Source: Sphingobacteriales bacterium 50-39
Lineage (GTDB): Bacteria; Bacteroidota; Bacteroidia; Chitinophagales; Chitinophagaceae
Assembly (NCBI GenBank): GCA_001898505.1
Contig: MKTZ01000011.1
Coordinates: forward strand, 477,285 to 541,284
Length of the DNA: 64,000 bases
Reading direction: 5' to 3'
Positions 55,834 to 63,958 of this stretch are shown here, one piece after another. Position numbers and translations under genes: made by a program. Within the stretch, counting starts at the first letter, position 1; every line of letters begins with the position of its first letter. The notes under the pieces were generated by a model. That model had not been told where the DNA came from. It saw nothing but the letters and a program-made list of their open reading frames with translations, and ran no database searches.

Positions 55834-55850
55834 AACCGCTGGAAGCGGTT
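55834..55850. repeat. Palindromic repeat, copy 2
   Basis: AACCGCTGGAAGCGGTT is the exact reverse complement of 35073-35089. It lies between the VOC gene and the tRNA. Confidence 0.5.
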
Positions 55851-55949
55851 CGACCAGTGACGTAGGCCCCTCCCTTGCGGAAAAAGGGCTAAATTTCAGA
55901 ATGCACTTTTTCCGCACAAAATTAGGCTGGTTAAAAGGGCGAAATGCAT

Positions 55950-55957
55950 TATTTTTG
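55950..55957 (+). promoter_or_regulatory. -7 promoter element of the tRNA gene
   Basis: TATTTTTG fits TAnnTTTG and lies 33 bp before the mature tRNA 5' end. Confidence 0.5.
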
Positions 55958-55990
55958 CCGCCCAAACCATTGGCCGAGGCTGGTGGTCAT

Positions 55991-56065
55991 GGTCCTGTAG
56001 TTCAATGGATAGAATAGAAGTTTCCTAAACTTTTGATACAGGTTCGATTCCTGTCAGGACTACCA
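55991..56065 (+). tRNA. tRNA-Arg (anticodon CCU)
   Basis: A full cloverleaf can be folded. The acceptor is GGTCCTG/CAGGACT, the D-arm GTTC/GAAT, and the anticodon stem GAAGT/ACTTT with loop TTCCTAA (anticodon CCT at 56024-56026). The T-arm is ACAGG-TTCGATT-CCTGT, followed by discriminator A and an encoded CCA. It reads AGG codons. The 3' half overlaps, in antisense, the last codons and stop of the serine recombinase gene, marking it as the integration site of the element to its right. Confidence 0.92.
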
Positions 56066-57629
56066 GGGCGGAATTACCCGGTAAAAATAGGGTGCTTCCG
56101 CCTTCTTCATTTTGGAAAACCCTTGCCTGTCCTGCAATTGACGCAAATACCCAATTGGATTTGCAGGTTCGATACTCACTTTTTTGAAAATCATACGTTA
56201 CTCCTTCCGGGAACATCAGGTTTTGCAATCCCTGCTTCAACTCGAAATTACCAGAACCCCACATGGTATTGAGTTTCGAGCTTAATTTCACGGAATAATG
56301 AATGAAATTATCCAGGTTCGATAATGTGGAATTTAGTTTACGGAGTTCTGCATTAATCCCGCCAATCTCATCCTGAAATTTTCCCCTGATCCTACAATAG
56401 ACTGTCTCATCTTCGATTTTGCCCAAGGCGTAACGCTCTTCTACCTTATACAGGTTCTCTTCCGCCTCGTTTAGCTTGGTTTTGAGAAGTATTTTTGATA
56501 CTTCATTGTCTTTGTTCATGGATTTAAAGGTCAAATTAAGTTGAGCCTTCAGCGGTTCAATGTACTTTTCAGGGATCACGTAGGTGGACAGGAAACCTTT
56601 AAATTCCTCATGTAATATGGCAGCATTCCTATTGCATTTACAGCCACGTTGGTTGCATTTATAGTAAGTGGCCTTTTTTCCCGTAACAGTATATCCTACC
56701 CATGTTGTTCCACATTTAGAGCATTTTACGAATCGTTTCAAGGGGAATAATTGGTCCGTAGGCTTAGAGATATAGTTTTGAGGTTGGGCAACGCCAATAT
56801 TGTTGGCCTTTAAAAAGACCTCTTCACTGACTAGGATTGGATGTTTGCCTTTAATAACCTCATTTTCCAGTAGCCTGTTCCTAATATAGCCGCAGTAAAA
56901 AGGATTACGGAAAATGTCGAACAGCCTTTTTTCATTGATAAAACGCCCCAATGCCTTGCAACTTTGGGAAATTTCATAGTTAGTTAGCCCCTGATCAGCC
57001 TTCAACAAGAAGGCTTTTCTTATGATCTCTCCGACTGCATTAATGACTAATTGCTGCCCATCCTTAGTTCTGATATGATCATAGCCAATAGGAGCCTTGC
57101 CCATCCAATACCCGTCTAATAGTTTTTCTTTCATCCCGGCAATAACTTTCTCTTTTCTTTGATCATTATCCCATTTGCTAAATAATAGCTGTATAGATTG
57201 CTGGAACGTTCCACTTGAAGTATTAACATCGGTGGGTTGAGTACATGATATAATGTGAACCTCCATATTTCTAAGTTGTTCCGCAAGGGCAATAGCTTGC
57301 CCGCCTGACCTGGAAAACCTATCCAGGCTATACACTATAATATAGGAGATTTTGACAGGTGATTTCTTTATGAAATCAAGCATTCTCATAAATTCCTTTC
57401 TTCCATCATTTTTGGCACTCTCATAGGTGCCGCCAAATTCTTCTAAAACTGTAAGCTCTTCTTTTCCAGCTAGTTGACGACAGTATTTCTTTTGAGTATC
57501 TAAGCTGTCATTGTTTTCGGCCTGCTCTTTGGTAGAAACGCGGGTGTAAATGACTGCGTTCTTTTTGTGAGCTTCATTAGGGTTGCCGGTTGTCTTAAAT
57601 AGCCCCTTAATTAAATCTACATTGTTCAT
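56025..57629 (-). CDS. Serine site-specific recombinase (integrase)
   Basis: A 534-residue large serine recombinase. The catalytic domain has S32 in VIYTRVSTKEQ and the Arg-rich YSLDRFSRSGG motif. Next comes the recombinase domain (GKAPIGYDHIRTKDGQ ... FRNPFYCGYIRN), a zinc ribbon (KCSKCGTTWVG ... YYKCNQRGCKCN) and a coiled-coil segment. The last 13 residues (LVVLTGIEPVSKV) and the TAG stop are the antisense of tRNA-Arg. If the element excised at the 12-bp core, the end would change to GIEPFAVE and stop, so function would be kept. Confidence 0.9.
   Translation of the reverse strand: MNNVDLIKGLFKTTGNPNEAHKKNAVIYTRVSTKEQAENNDSLDTQKKYCRQLAGKEELTVLEEFGGTYESAKNDGRKEFMRMLDFIKKSPVKISYIIVYSLDRFSRSGGQAIALAEQLRNMEVHIISCTQPTDVNTSSGTFQQSIQLLFSKWDNDQRKEKVIAGMKEKLLDGYWMGKAPIGYDHIRTKDGQQLVINAVGEIIRKAFLLKADQGLTNYEISQSCKALGRFINEKRLFDIFRNPFYCGYIRNRLLENEVIKGKHPILVSEEVFLKANNIGVAQPQNYISKPTDQLFPLKRFVKCSKCGTTWVGYTVTGKKATYYKCNQRGCKCNRNAAILHEEFKGFLSTYVIPEKYIEPLKAQLNLTFKSMNKDNEVSKILLKTKLNEAEENLYKVEERYALGKIEDETVYCRIRGKFQDEIGGINAELRKLNSTLSNLDNFIHYSVKLSSKLNTMWGSGNFELKQGLQNLMFPEGVTYDFQKSEYRTCKSNWVFASIAGQARVFQNEEGGSTLFLPGNSALVVLTGIEPVSKV
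56040..56051 (+). repeat. Attachment-site core, left copy (in tRNA T-arm)
   Basis: AGGTTCGATTCC spans the T-stem and T-loop of the tRNA and, antisense, the recombinase codons for Gly-Ile-Glu-Pro. It is repeated at 62764-62775. Confidence 0.5.
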
Positions 57630-57768
57630 CGTTCAGTTGGTTAAAATGAAAGAATCTGAAGGCTAATACGGAAAAATGGTAGAGGGTGTCGATAATGGAC
57701 AACCCTTCCTCATCAGAAATAGCTTCAAATCCTGCAAATTTTCGTAGTTGGTGTAGCGTTAGTTTCAT
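57607..57768 (-). CDS. Small ORF coupled to the recombinase
   Basis: A 53-residue ORF beginning MKLTLHQLRKFAGFEAISDE and continuing EGLSIIDTLYHFSVLAFRFF overlaps the recombinase start by 23 bases. It has a helical, LR-KF-GF-type N-terminus that I associate with small proteins preceding recombinases in Bacteroidota elements, from memory only. Translational coupling suggests a regulatory or directionality-factor role. The rest of the gap to 57918 is featureless AT-rich sequence. Confidence 0.5.
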   Translation of the reverse strand: MKLTLHQLRKFAGFEAISDEEGLSIIDTLYHFSVLAFRFFHFNQLNDEQCRFN

Positions 57769-57918
57769 ATTGCGCTGATTTGGTAAATATATATGCGTTC
57801 TTAGGCCATGTCAATAGTTGGGTAGTACTTTTTTTGTACAGATGCAATCCTTCCACCGAGGTAGAGAAGTTCTAAAATCGGTAGATTCCAAAAAATTACA
57901 TTATATTAAGAGACTCTA

Positions 57919-58854
57919 TTAGTTTTCTATGCCCAGGGGAAATACCCTGGATATACCAACAATCTTATCCTCCAAATCCATCTTAAAAGTTATGTGATTC
58001 GTTACCACTTTACTCAACAGATAAGCAAACCCATTTGTCTTTAATATTTTATCAAGGGATTTCCTTTGTTTCCTCTTCATATGCAAAAATGGGGGGATAT
58101 TATCGGCTGAGACCTTTTTCATCCTTAGTGTAGGGTCAATTTCTCTGAAAAATTCCAAGTTAGCCCTCTCACTGATTATTTCGTAAACAATTTCTCTATG
58201 TTGGTAGGTAATTAGCCCCTTCTTTTCAAGCCTTCTGGCAATATTATGTCCAGATTTGGCGGATTTCTTTCCAAACAATTTTGCTATTCCTCCCACTGAA
58301 AGATTGGCATCCAAAAAACCTTTATCACATGACCCGAAGTTGTAACAAGTGTTGTTTTTTAGTGAGTTATAATAGGAATAATACCTATTATATAGTCTCT
58401 TATTGGTCTTACAACTCCCGGTCATGTGATAAAAGAAATTCTTTTTTTGCCTCCATTCTATTTGCTGAGTCTTAATCTTCATTGCGAGAACCATCAAATT
58501 ATGTTCATTAATTTTTCTGGCTGCTAGTTTGATTGTCTTGGAACGTATTTTGCCGTTCCTGCTTTTATGAAGGATGTTTAATACATAAAACAATTTATAA
58601 TTATCTGCTAGAAATAATATTCCATTTTCTTTTCTGGCTAAACCAAGGTCGATGAGTTGGTTAAGCCTCGTACGAAAGGTATTTTCACACATGCCTGTAA
58701 ACCTGGCAAGCTCTTTTATCCTTCCCTTTATGTTATGGATAGTCTGCTCCTTATAGAGAGTTTTAAGCTTCAGGTAGATCACATATGCCTTTAGTAACTG
58801 TGCATCAGCTACAACCTTCATTAATACAGCAAAGGGTATTTTTACATATTTCAT
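57919..58854 (-). CDS. Winged-helix protein of the mobile element
   Basis: A 311-residue basic protein with two winged-helix-like segments: RIKELARFTGMCENTFRTRL with LIDLGLARKENGILFL near residues 45-105, and VGGIAKLFGKKSAKSGHNIA with RRLEKKGLITYQHRE near 185-225. The duplicated winged-helix plan recalls replication initiators or element regulators, but no family is recognised. Its codon use is strongly AT-rich like the rest of the element. Confidence 0.6.
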   Translation of the reverse strand: MKYVKIPFAVLMKVVADAQLLKAYVIYLKLKTLYKEQTIHNIKGRIKELARFTGMCENTFRTRLNQLIDLGLARKENGILFLADNYKLFYVLNILHKSRNGKIRSKTIKLAARKINEHNLMVLAMKIKTQQIEWRQKKNFFYHMTGSCKTNKRLYNRYYSYYNSLKNNTCYNFGSCDKGFLDANLSVGGIAKLFGKKSAKSGHNIARRLEKKGLITYQHREIVYEIISERANLEFFREIDPTLRMKKVSADNIPPFLHMKRKQRKSLDKILKTNGFAYLLSKVVTNHITFKMDLEDKIVGISRVFPLGIEN

Positions 58855-59211
58855 AAATAAAATAGTTTCAATAGGCTGTATAAGCCTAAAGCTGTGTTTA
58901 ATAAATCCTTAAAGGGATGATTATTGTTAGCTACCTTTCGAGGAGGTTAAAAGATTGGCGGGACAATCTAGCCCCTACATAGTACAAAAATCGTGCCAAA
59001 AAAATTAGTGCAGAAATGCCAAAAATTTTAGTATCATATAAAATTATGGCTCTTAAAAAACTCCCTTGCTTTACAAATATGGTACTTCGTATATGTTCTA
59101 AATGGCCGATCAATACGCCCCTTGTAGCACATGGTAGGTGTGGACGTATTCATAACCTGCTTTAATGAGCTTCCATCTATAGCACAGGAGTAAAAACGGC
59201 TCTGATTTGAT

Positions 59212-59272
59212 TGGGGGTAGGCAACTACGGAAGGCTTTCAACCCGGCTTGCAGTTGCAACTGGCCTCCCCCA
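59212..59272. ncRNA. Candidate structured RNA in the element
   Basis: TGGGGG(T)AGGC at 59212-59222 pairs with GCCTCCCCCA at 59263-59272, a 10-bp stem with one bulge. AACT/AGTT pairs inside. No T-run follows on either strand, so it is not a simple terminator. The rest of the 58855-59331 gap is AT-rich with one small hairpin (TAGGCT-GTATA-AGCCTA) and no gene. Confidence 0.35.
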
Positions 59273-59331
59273 TCTCACGGATATAATCGATTTCTACTAT
59301 TCCACTAATAAATGCTACATGATTTAGTCAC

Positions 59332-60177
59332 TTAAATTCCGCTTTTTTTAATCCTATTATCTATTCTCGTCTCTTTAAGGTATTTTTCTTTTGTAGTCAA
59401 AATACTGTCAGAAGAATCAATTAATGATACAAAAGCACCGCTCAATTTTTCTGCAACTTTAGAAATCTTTCTTTCATATTCAAGAGTTGAATAAAAGCCA
59501 TTACCAATAGTTGGAATATTGTTTTCTTCAAATTGGCTTGGAGATGCATAATAATCAAGTAACTTATTTGAGTAATAGATATCATGGTTTGACTTGTTAA
59601 ATTCAAATCTAATATGCTTCCCCATATTTATCCAATCATACCCATATGAACTTAAGTCTGATGGTTCTTGGCAAGCACCATATTTCCTTTGAAACATGTC
59701 AAGCATTTCTTTCTCGATCTTTTCCAGCTTTTCCTGCAATTCTGTTGATTTTTCTAGGCAATATTCTTGCGTTAAATTCACCTGTCTTGTTACCCGATCA
59801 AGCAATGACCAATCTTTATTTGATGGTATACGATCTTTTAATGAATCAAGGAGTTTTAGGGGTGGCAAAATTTCGAAATAAATCATTTCCAAAGAATCAA
59901 AGCAATGTAGAGTCGCGTGGCATTCTAATACTTGCGATTCCAAATAAAGAGGGAAAATAAAATGAAAAGAATCTACTTGGGAAACTTTGCCCAGGTTACT
60001 TAAATCTTGTAAATGGTTCAGACAGTCTTGACGTTTTTCTCCTAGTATAAAACCTAACAAAATTGTATCATTTTTGAGTTGATTTCTCTCCTTCGCCTTC
60101 CCATTTCCACTAACGCAATGAAAAAAAGGAAGGCTCAACAAAGATAATATTAGGGTTAGCTCAGAGATTTTTTTCAT
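59332..60177 (-). CDS. Exported protein of the mobile element, unknown function
   Basis: A 281-residue protein with an N-terminal hydrophobic signal (MKKISELTLILSLLSLPFFH) and a Cys at residue 21 that could be a weak lipobox. The middle is helical with a charged coiled stretch (STELQEKLEKIEKEMLDMFQ). No known domain seen. Probably periplasmic or envelope cargo of the element. Confidence 0.55.
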   Translation of the reverse strand: MKKISELTLILSLLSLPFFHCVSGNGKAKERNQLKNDTILLGFILGEKRQDCLNHLQDLSNLGKVSQVDSFHFIFPLYLESQVLECHATLHCFDSLEMIYFEILPPLKLLDSLKDRIPSNKDWSLLDRVTRQVNLTQEYCLEKSTELQEKLEKIEKEMLDMFQRKYGACQEPSDLSSYGYDWINMGKHIRFEFNKSNHDIYYSNKLLDYYASPSQFEENNIPTIGNGFYSTLEYERKISKVAEKLSGAFVSLIDSSDSILTTKEKYLKETRIDNRIKKSGI

Positions 60178-60263
60178 TTCCAGGGTTTATTGGTTAATTG
60201 ATGTGACATATTTTATGTAATGTAGTTTGGTTATTTTGATTAGGATTTAAAAAGGAGCAGATT

Positions 60264-60938
60264 CTATTTTATTTCCCTTATTTCAGAATCAGCCTGTTTG
60301 TAAGAAATAATATACGGGTACTTTTTATCAGTGCGTAATTCAAAGCAGTAATTGTCCTTACAGTATTTATGATCTTCTACTTTGCCTTCGTAGTGCAATG
60401 ATTGTTTCATCATATTGAACCTTGTTCGAGTCATATACCCTAAAGCTGTATGATAAATGGCAGTTAAGCCATTCCACTCTATTTTTAAAAATTTGCCAAT
60501 AGCGGTTTTATAGTCCGTATCTTCAAAAATATTCACCTTAGAGCCTTTATACATAAACGATCCCCGAAGGCTTTTATCGTTTTGCACTTTCTCAATCAAT
60601 TCGATGAAATTACTACGGTTAACTATTGCTATATCATTGCTTGCCCCGGATGATTTGTAGTTGTAAGAGGTTACTAAGCCTTTTTTATCGAAGAAAAGAG
60701 ATAAAGTGCGGGAATTGTCATAGTAGGTCCAATTTTCAATGTCAGCGGTGAGGCTTTTTGTGTCAGGAGTGCCAAATAGTTTTGTTATGTCCGCCTTGGT
60801 AGTAACTCCCTTTGAAATTTTCTGTGCAATTTCATCATTTAAGCTGACTCTTGAAGAGTCTGTTTGCCCATAGGCCCAGGATGAGACAAAAAGCACTAAA
60901 ACAAAGACCAGACGGTGATGTGCAATTTTGGGATTCAT
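60264..60938 (-). CDS. Exported BamE/SmpA-like protein
   Basis: This 224-residue protein has a signal peptide ending SWAYGQ. Residues ~38-95 (SKGVTTKADITKLFGTPDTK ... WTYYDNSRTLSLFFDKKGLV) have the small beta-lactamase-inhibitor-protein-like pattern of BamE/SmpA domains. The C-terminal half is unique. Second of three consecutive exported proteins on this strand. Role unknown. Confidence 0.6.
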   Translation of the reverse strand: MNPKIAHHRLVFVLVLFVSSWAYGQTDSSRVSLNDEIAQKISKGVTTKADITKLFGTPDTKSLTADIENWTYYDNSRTLSLFFDKKGLVTSYNYKSSGASNDIAIVNRSNFIELIEKVQNDKSLRGSFMYKGSKVNIFEDTDYKTAIGKFLKIEWNGLTAIYHTALGYMTRTRFNMMKQSLHYEGKVEDHKYCKDNYCFELRTDKKYPYIISYKQADSEIREIK

Positions 60939-60994
60939 AAGTATGATTTTTAAGTGAAGGGGATTGTATTGGGAATTGTAATAAGGCTTTCAGA

Positions 60995-61468
60995 TTATTG
61001 TTTTGCAAGACCGATTATTATTGTTATCAATTTACCCCCTGATGCTATGGTCGGGCTTTGCAAATTCATCGCACCAGCGGTTTGGCTGCTGGAGAAATCA
61101 CTAATGGTCCAAATGGCATTGGGAACTGTGCATTCATTTCCTAAACATTTGAAATATATAGTACTTGAATATATATCCAGCGACCATTGACCATTGGCTG
61201 GCAGATAGTTCCAAACTGAAGGGTAGGCGTGAAAATAGCTGCCGGTGGAGTCATTTGTAAATTGAATAACATATGCTCCGTTAGGCACATCTGGGTATTG
61301 AACCTCAAATTTGTTTGTAGTCGTATCGTAGGTGCTGACAGTTATGTTGCCAAACTTCCACGTTCCTGCCAACTGATCATTTGAAAGTAAGTAAGGATTA
61401 AAATCATTATTGTCTTTTTTGCACCCGCAAATCGTTGCCATCAAGATCACGGGTAAAATGAATTTCAT
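60995..61468 (-). CDS. Lipocalin-like lipoprotein of the mobile element
   Basis: This 157-residue lipoprotein has a lipobox ending ICGC followed by KKDNND. The mature part (LAGTWKFGNITVSTYDTTTN ... NGQWSLDIYSSTIYFKCLGN) has the strand pattern of lipocalin-like domains, resembling the two small lipoproteins near 22 kb only in overall plan. First gene of the leftward exported-protein series. Confidence 0.6.
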   Translation of the reverse strand: MKFILPVILMATICGCKKDNNDFNPYLLSNDQLAGTWKFGNITVSTYDTTTNKFEVQYPDVPNGAYVIQFTNDSTGSYFHAYPSVWNYLPANGQWSLDIYSSTIYFKCLGNECTVPNAIWTISDFSSSQTAGAMNLQSPTIASGGKLITIIIGLAKQ

Positions 61469-61753
61469 ATGATGGGTTTATGGGTTAAAAATTACGGTAC
61501 GGTTCAATTCAAAAGGTTAGAAGATCAGGGACTATTAAGCCCCTGATTTACCAAACCTAGCTGCCTATGAAGACTAATGCTACGAACCAGAAGACCTTTT
61601 ACCTTTAAAACCTTATCCTAAGTGGGGACGGCAATAGTATTAAAATACCCGTCCGTTCCAATCGTTGGCCAACCGTAAAAACAACTGACCAAACCTTTCT
61701 ATTTCAATTAATCATTAAACCCATAGTGAGGGATGAGGGCGAAAAAGAAGACG

Positions 61754-61793
61754 CGGGCCTCACCTTACCGCCTTGGAGGCCGTCGAAAGCCCG
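61754..61793. ncRNA. GC-rich structured patch in AT-rich element DNA
   Basis: CGGGC (61754-61758) can pair with GCCCG (61789-61793), and GGCCTC (61756-61761) with GAGGCC (61776-61781). The surrounding 61740-61850 stretch is GC-rich in otherwise AT-rich DNA. It may be a small RNA or a protein-binding origin-like site. The remainder of the 61469-62066 gap holds the operators listed separately and a hairpin near 61524-61547. Confidence 0.3.
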
Positions 61794-61952
61794 GAAACGA
61801 GTAAGAGAGAGCCCACGCCAAGACGTGAGCCCTTCACTTATCATCCCGTTTTCCTTGTGAAAATTTCGACGTTTCCAAAGCGAGAATCAAAGCGAATAGC
61901 TTCAATATTTTGAAGAAATCGCAATATACTCGACCTAAACTAAAACTATTAT

Positions 61953-61999
61953 TTGACAATACAAAATTGTCAATACGTTCTAATTGTAACTACAATTAG
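61953..61999. promoter_or_regulatory. Two palindromic operators upstream of the XRE-like gene
   Basis: TTGACAAT-ACAAA-ATTGTCAA (61953-61973) and CTAATTGTA-AC-TACAATTAG (61980-61999) are both perfect inverted repeats. They share ACAAT/ATTGT half-sites, with centres about 26 bp apart. They lie 68-114 bp before the regulator ORF and fit autoregulated phage-type repressor sites. Confidence 0.6.
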
Positions 62000-62066
62000 A
62001 TAATTTCTAAACTACAAAAGATAAACAATTGACTGTTATTTAGTTCCAAAGGGTTTTCTTTGGTAA

Positions 62067-62333
62067 ATGGCCGCGGATCGGAGGTATAATATTGCAAAAG
62101 ATTTAATTTCAGCTGGGAAAATCACCAGCTTTCACCGGATTTTTGAAATTGTCCCCAAAAGTGTGGTTTATAAGGACATGGGGATAAACTACAATCGCTT
62201 CACTAAATTAATGGCCAATCCCGACCTTTTCACCTTGCGAGAACTCAGTACCATAGCAAAACTCATAGGCGTTGATCCCAAAACTATTATTGATTTAGCA
62301 TATGATACCTTAAAACCCAAGAAAAAAGGGTAG
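62067..62333 (+). CDS. Small XRE-like DNA-binding protein
   Basis: This 88-residue protein has a helix-turn-helix-like core: IFEIVPKSVVYKDMGINYNR, then FTKLMANPDLFTLRELSTIA and KLIGVDPKTIIDLAY, in the Cro/CI style. It is the only rightward gene in the element and sits behind two palindromes. A regulator of element maintenance or excision is likely; the family is not firmly identified. Confidence 0.6.
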   Translation: MAADRRYNIAKDLISAGKITSFHRIFEIVPKSVVYKDMGINYNRFTKLMANPDLFTLRELSTIAKLIGVDPKTIIDLAYDTLKPKKKG

Positions 62334-62687
62334 TTCAACGATTGGGAGGGCATCATATCTGTGAGAACGACAGGGCAGTTATGAACTACTCCCGGCTTGT
62401 ATAATCATTTTCGGTTATCCCCCCATCATTCCGAAATAAGGCGTTTAAACGCCAGGAAAATCATTCATACGGGTATTTGAATAAGCCTACCCTCAAAAGG
62501 AGGGTTTAGGGGCATTTGAGGCTTTCCAGGCTTTAATCTATCCGGATATAACATCATAGCATTGTTCGACCACTTACGCACAGAGTCGATCTATTTCCGT
62601 TTTATATCTGTTTATAAAAGCCTCAGCTAACAGTATATCCTTGGATAATTGGTTCGATAACTGAGGGTTTAGGACTACAACCTTTTC

Positions 62688-62712
62688 AACCCGCTGCTGC
62701 TCAGCGGGTTTT
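62688..62712 (+). terminator. Probable intrinsic terminator near the right element end
   Basis: AACCCGCTG and CAGCGGGTT form a perfect 9-bp stem around CTGCT, followed by TT. The T-run is short. The rest of the 62334-62806 gap has no gene apart from the attachment scar. Confidence 0.55.
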
Positions 62713-62763
62713 GATTTCTCCGATTATTTCTCTATTTATAATACATTCTTATTCAACGGCGAA

Positions 62764-62783
62764 AGGTTCGATTCCAGGTACCA
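62764..62783 (+). repeat. Attachment-site core, right copy with degraded tRNA 3' end
   Basis: AGGTTCGATTCC is followed by AGGTACCA, which aligns with the tRNA end CCTGTCAGGACTACCA if TGTC and AC are deleted. No tRNA can be folded around it, so it is a scar. Confidence 0.5.
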
Positions 62784-62806
62784 TATTCTTTATTTAATTT
62801 CGGAGC

Positions 62807-63658
62807 ATGTTAAAAGATTTGAATGAGGATCAGCTGCAACTTGAGGAGTTGATGAGCCGCATATCTGAAGCGGGTTATTCTGCGGGATGGATGATGGGAT
62901 TGGAATATGAACTCTGGCAGATTTTAAATGATGGTAAAGGTAGTTTTGGTAGGCACCATGTTACACAAGAGGAACTTCAGCAACTACAATTCTTGTCTGA
63001 GAAATGCGGGTGTTGGGTAGTCTTCGATGATAATACTGAGGAGACGGCAGTAGATTTAGAAACTTGGAAGAAAATGTTTTCAAAAAATGCTGCCAAATTA
63101 TATGTTGAAGGGCTTTATATGCATTACACAAGCTATTTTTCTGAACCAGGGAGCAGGTTAGTGCTAGGTGAGGGACCGAAGGAAAAACTACATGAAGAGT
63201 TTTACGTATTAGAGATTCCACCCAACGGCAAACATAATATGTACACTTACTGCACGGTTGGTATGTCATGTGATAGAACAGATGATAACCTTATAGAACT
63301 GTTTGTTTATTCTCCAGCGCCTAGTCATTCGTTAGTAGAGCTTATGACTTATTGTGCTTCTTATCACAGGAATGGTCTTCCTTTGAACATCCATCATACG
63401 GTAAATATTGGTCAGCCCTGGATTGGGGGCTCTAAATGTGATCATGGATTTATTTCATTGCCCTATCTCGACGGGCCTGACTTGGAGATATTTCAATTCA
63501 ATGGAAGGGAGATCCATTGCTATTGGTTTATTCCTATAACAGAAAAGGAAAGAGATTATAAAACTGAACACGGATGTGAAGCGCTGGAGCAGTTATTTGA
63601 GAGTAAGCAGATAAATTACTTAAACCCCAATAGAGAGTGCTTGGTTGGAGCAAAATAA
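62807..63658 (+). CDS. SUFU-domain protein with extra N-terminal domain, probable toxin immunity protein
   Basis: A 283-residue protein. Residues ~105-280 match the suppressor-of-fused domain (FYVLEIPPNGKHNMYTYCTV; LIELFVYSPAPSHSLVELMT; LPYLDGPDLEIFQFNGREIH), which in bacteria is typically an immunity protein of polymorphic toxins. Residues 1-95 form a distinct domain (ISEAGYSAGWMMGLEYELWQ) of a type I associate with other immunity-like proteins. No toxin gene is visible nearby. It starts 23 bp after the element scar and is AT-rich, suggesting transfer. Confidence 0.78.
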   Translation: MLKDLNEDQLQLEELMSRISEAGYSAGWMMGLEYELWQILNDGKGSFGRHHVTQEELQQLQFLSEKCGCWVVFDDNTEETAVDLETWKKMFSKNAAKLYVEGLYMHYTSYFSEPGSRLVLGEGPKEKLHEEFYVLEIPPNGKHNMYTYCTVGMSCDRTDDNLIELFVYSPAPSHSLVELMTYCASYHRNGLPLNIHHTVNIGQPWIGGSKCDHGFISLPYLDGPDLEIFQFNGREIHCYWFIPITEKERDYKTEHGCEALEQLFESKQINYLNPNRECLVGAK

Positions 63659-63958
63659 CAGAAGAGACGTCTTACAGAATGGCCGGTCGAATTTCTTCAT
63701 CGTCCTAGAAGAAATGAAAATACTATTCCAGACTTTTTCTCTCCGACCGCACCTGACAATAGGGTGGACATTTTAAGGGGAATGGCTTGATAATCAGCTG
63801 ATTAAAAGTGACAATGTCGTCAAGTTTTCAAAAAAACAGTAGTGATGTTTAGAAAAGCATAGTGCAGGTACTGTGCGGTCACCCTTGAAGGGGCCGCCGT
63901 AATTTTGATAAGCGATAACGGAGTGTTTCGCAATTATTAACGATTAAAACGCTGCACT

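Larger units (their letters stand above)
56040..62775. mobile_element. Putative tRNA-integrated element with serine recombinase (~6.7 kb)
   Basis: The left boundary lies in the T-arm of tRNA-Arg and the right boundary at a tRNA-3'-end-like scar (62764-62783). The two share AGGTTCGATTCC. The interior is clearly AT-richer than the flanks. It encodes a serine recombinase at the tRNA junction, a coupled 53-residue ORF, a winged-helix protein, three exported proteins and an XRE-like regulator. No conjugation, capsid or transposase gene is visible. The right boundary rests on a short repeat and is less certain than the left. Confidence 0.55.

Noticed and set aside
62700..62785. A second tRNA gene ending GGTTCGATTCC ... 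ACCA
   Set aside because: No acceptor, D-arm or anticodon arm can be formed upstream and the T-stem does not pair; treated as an integration scar.
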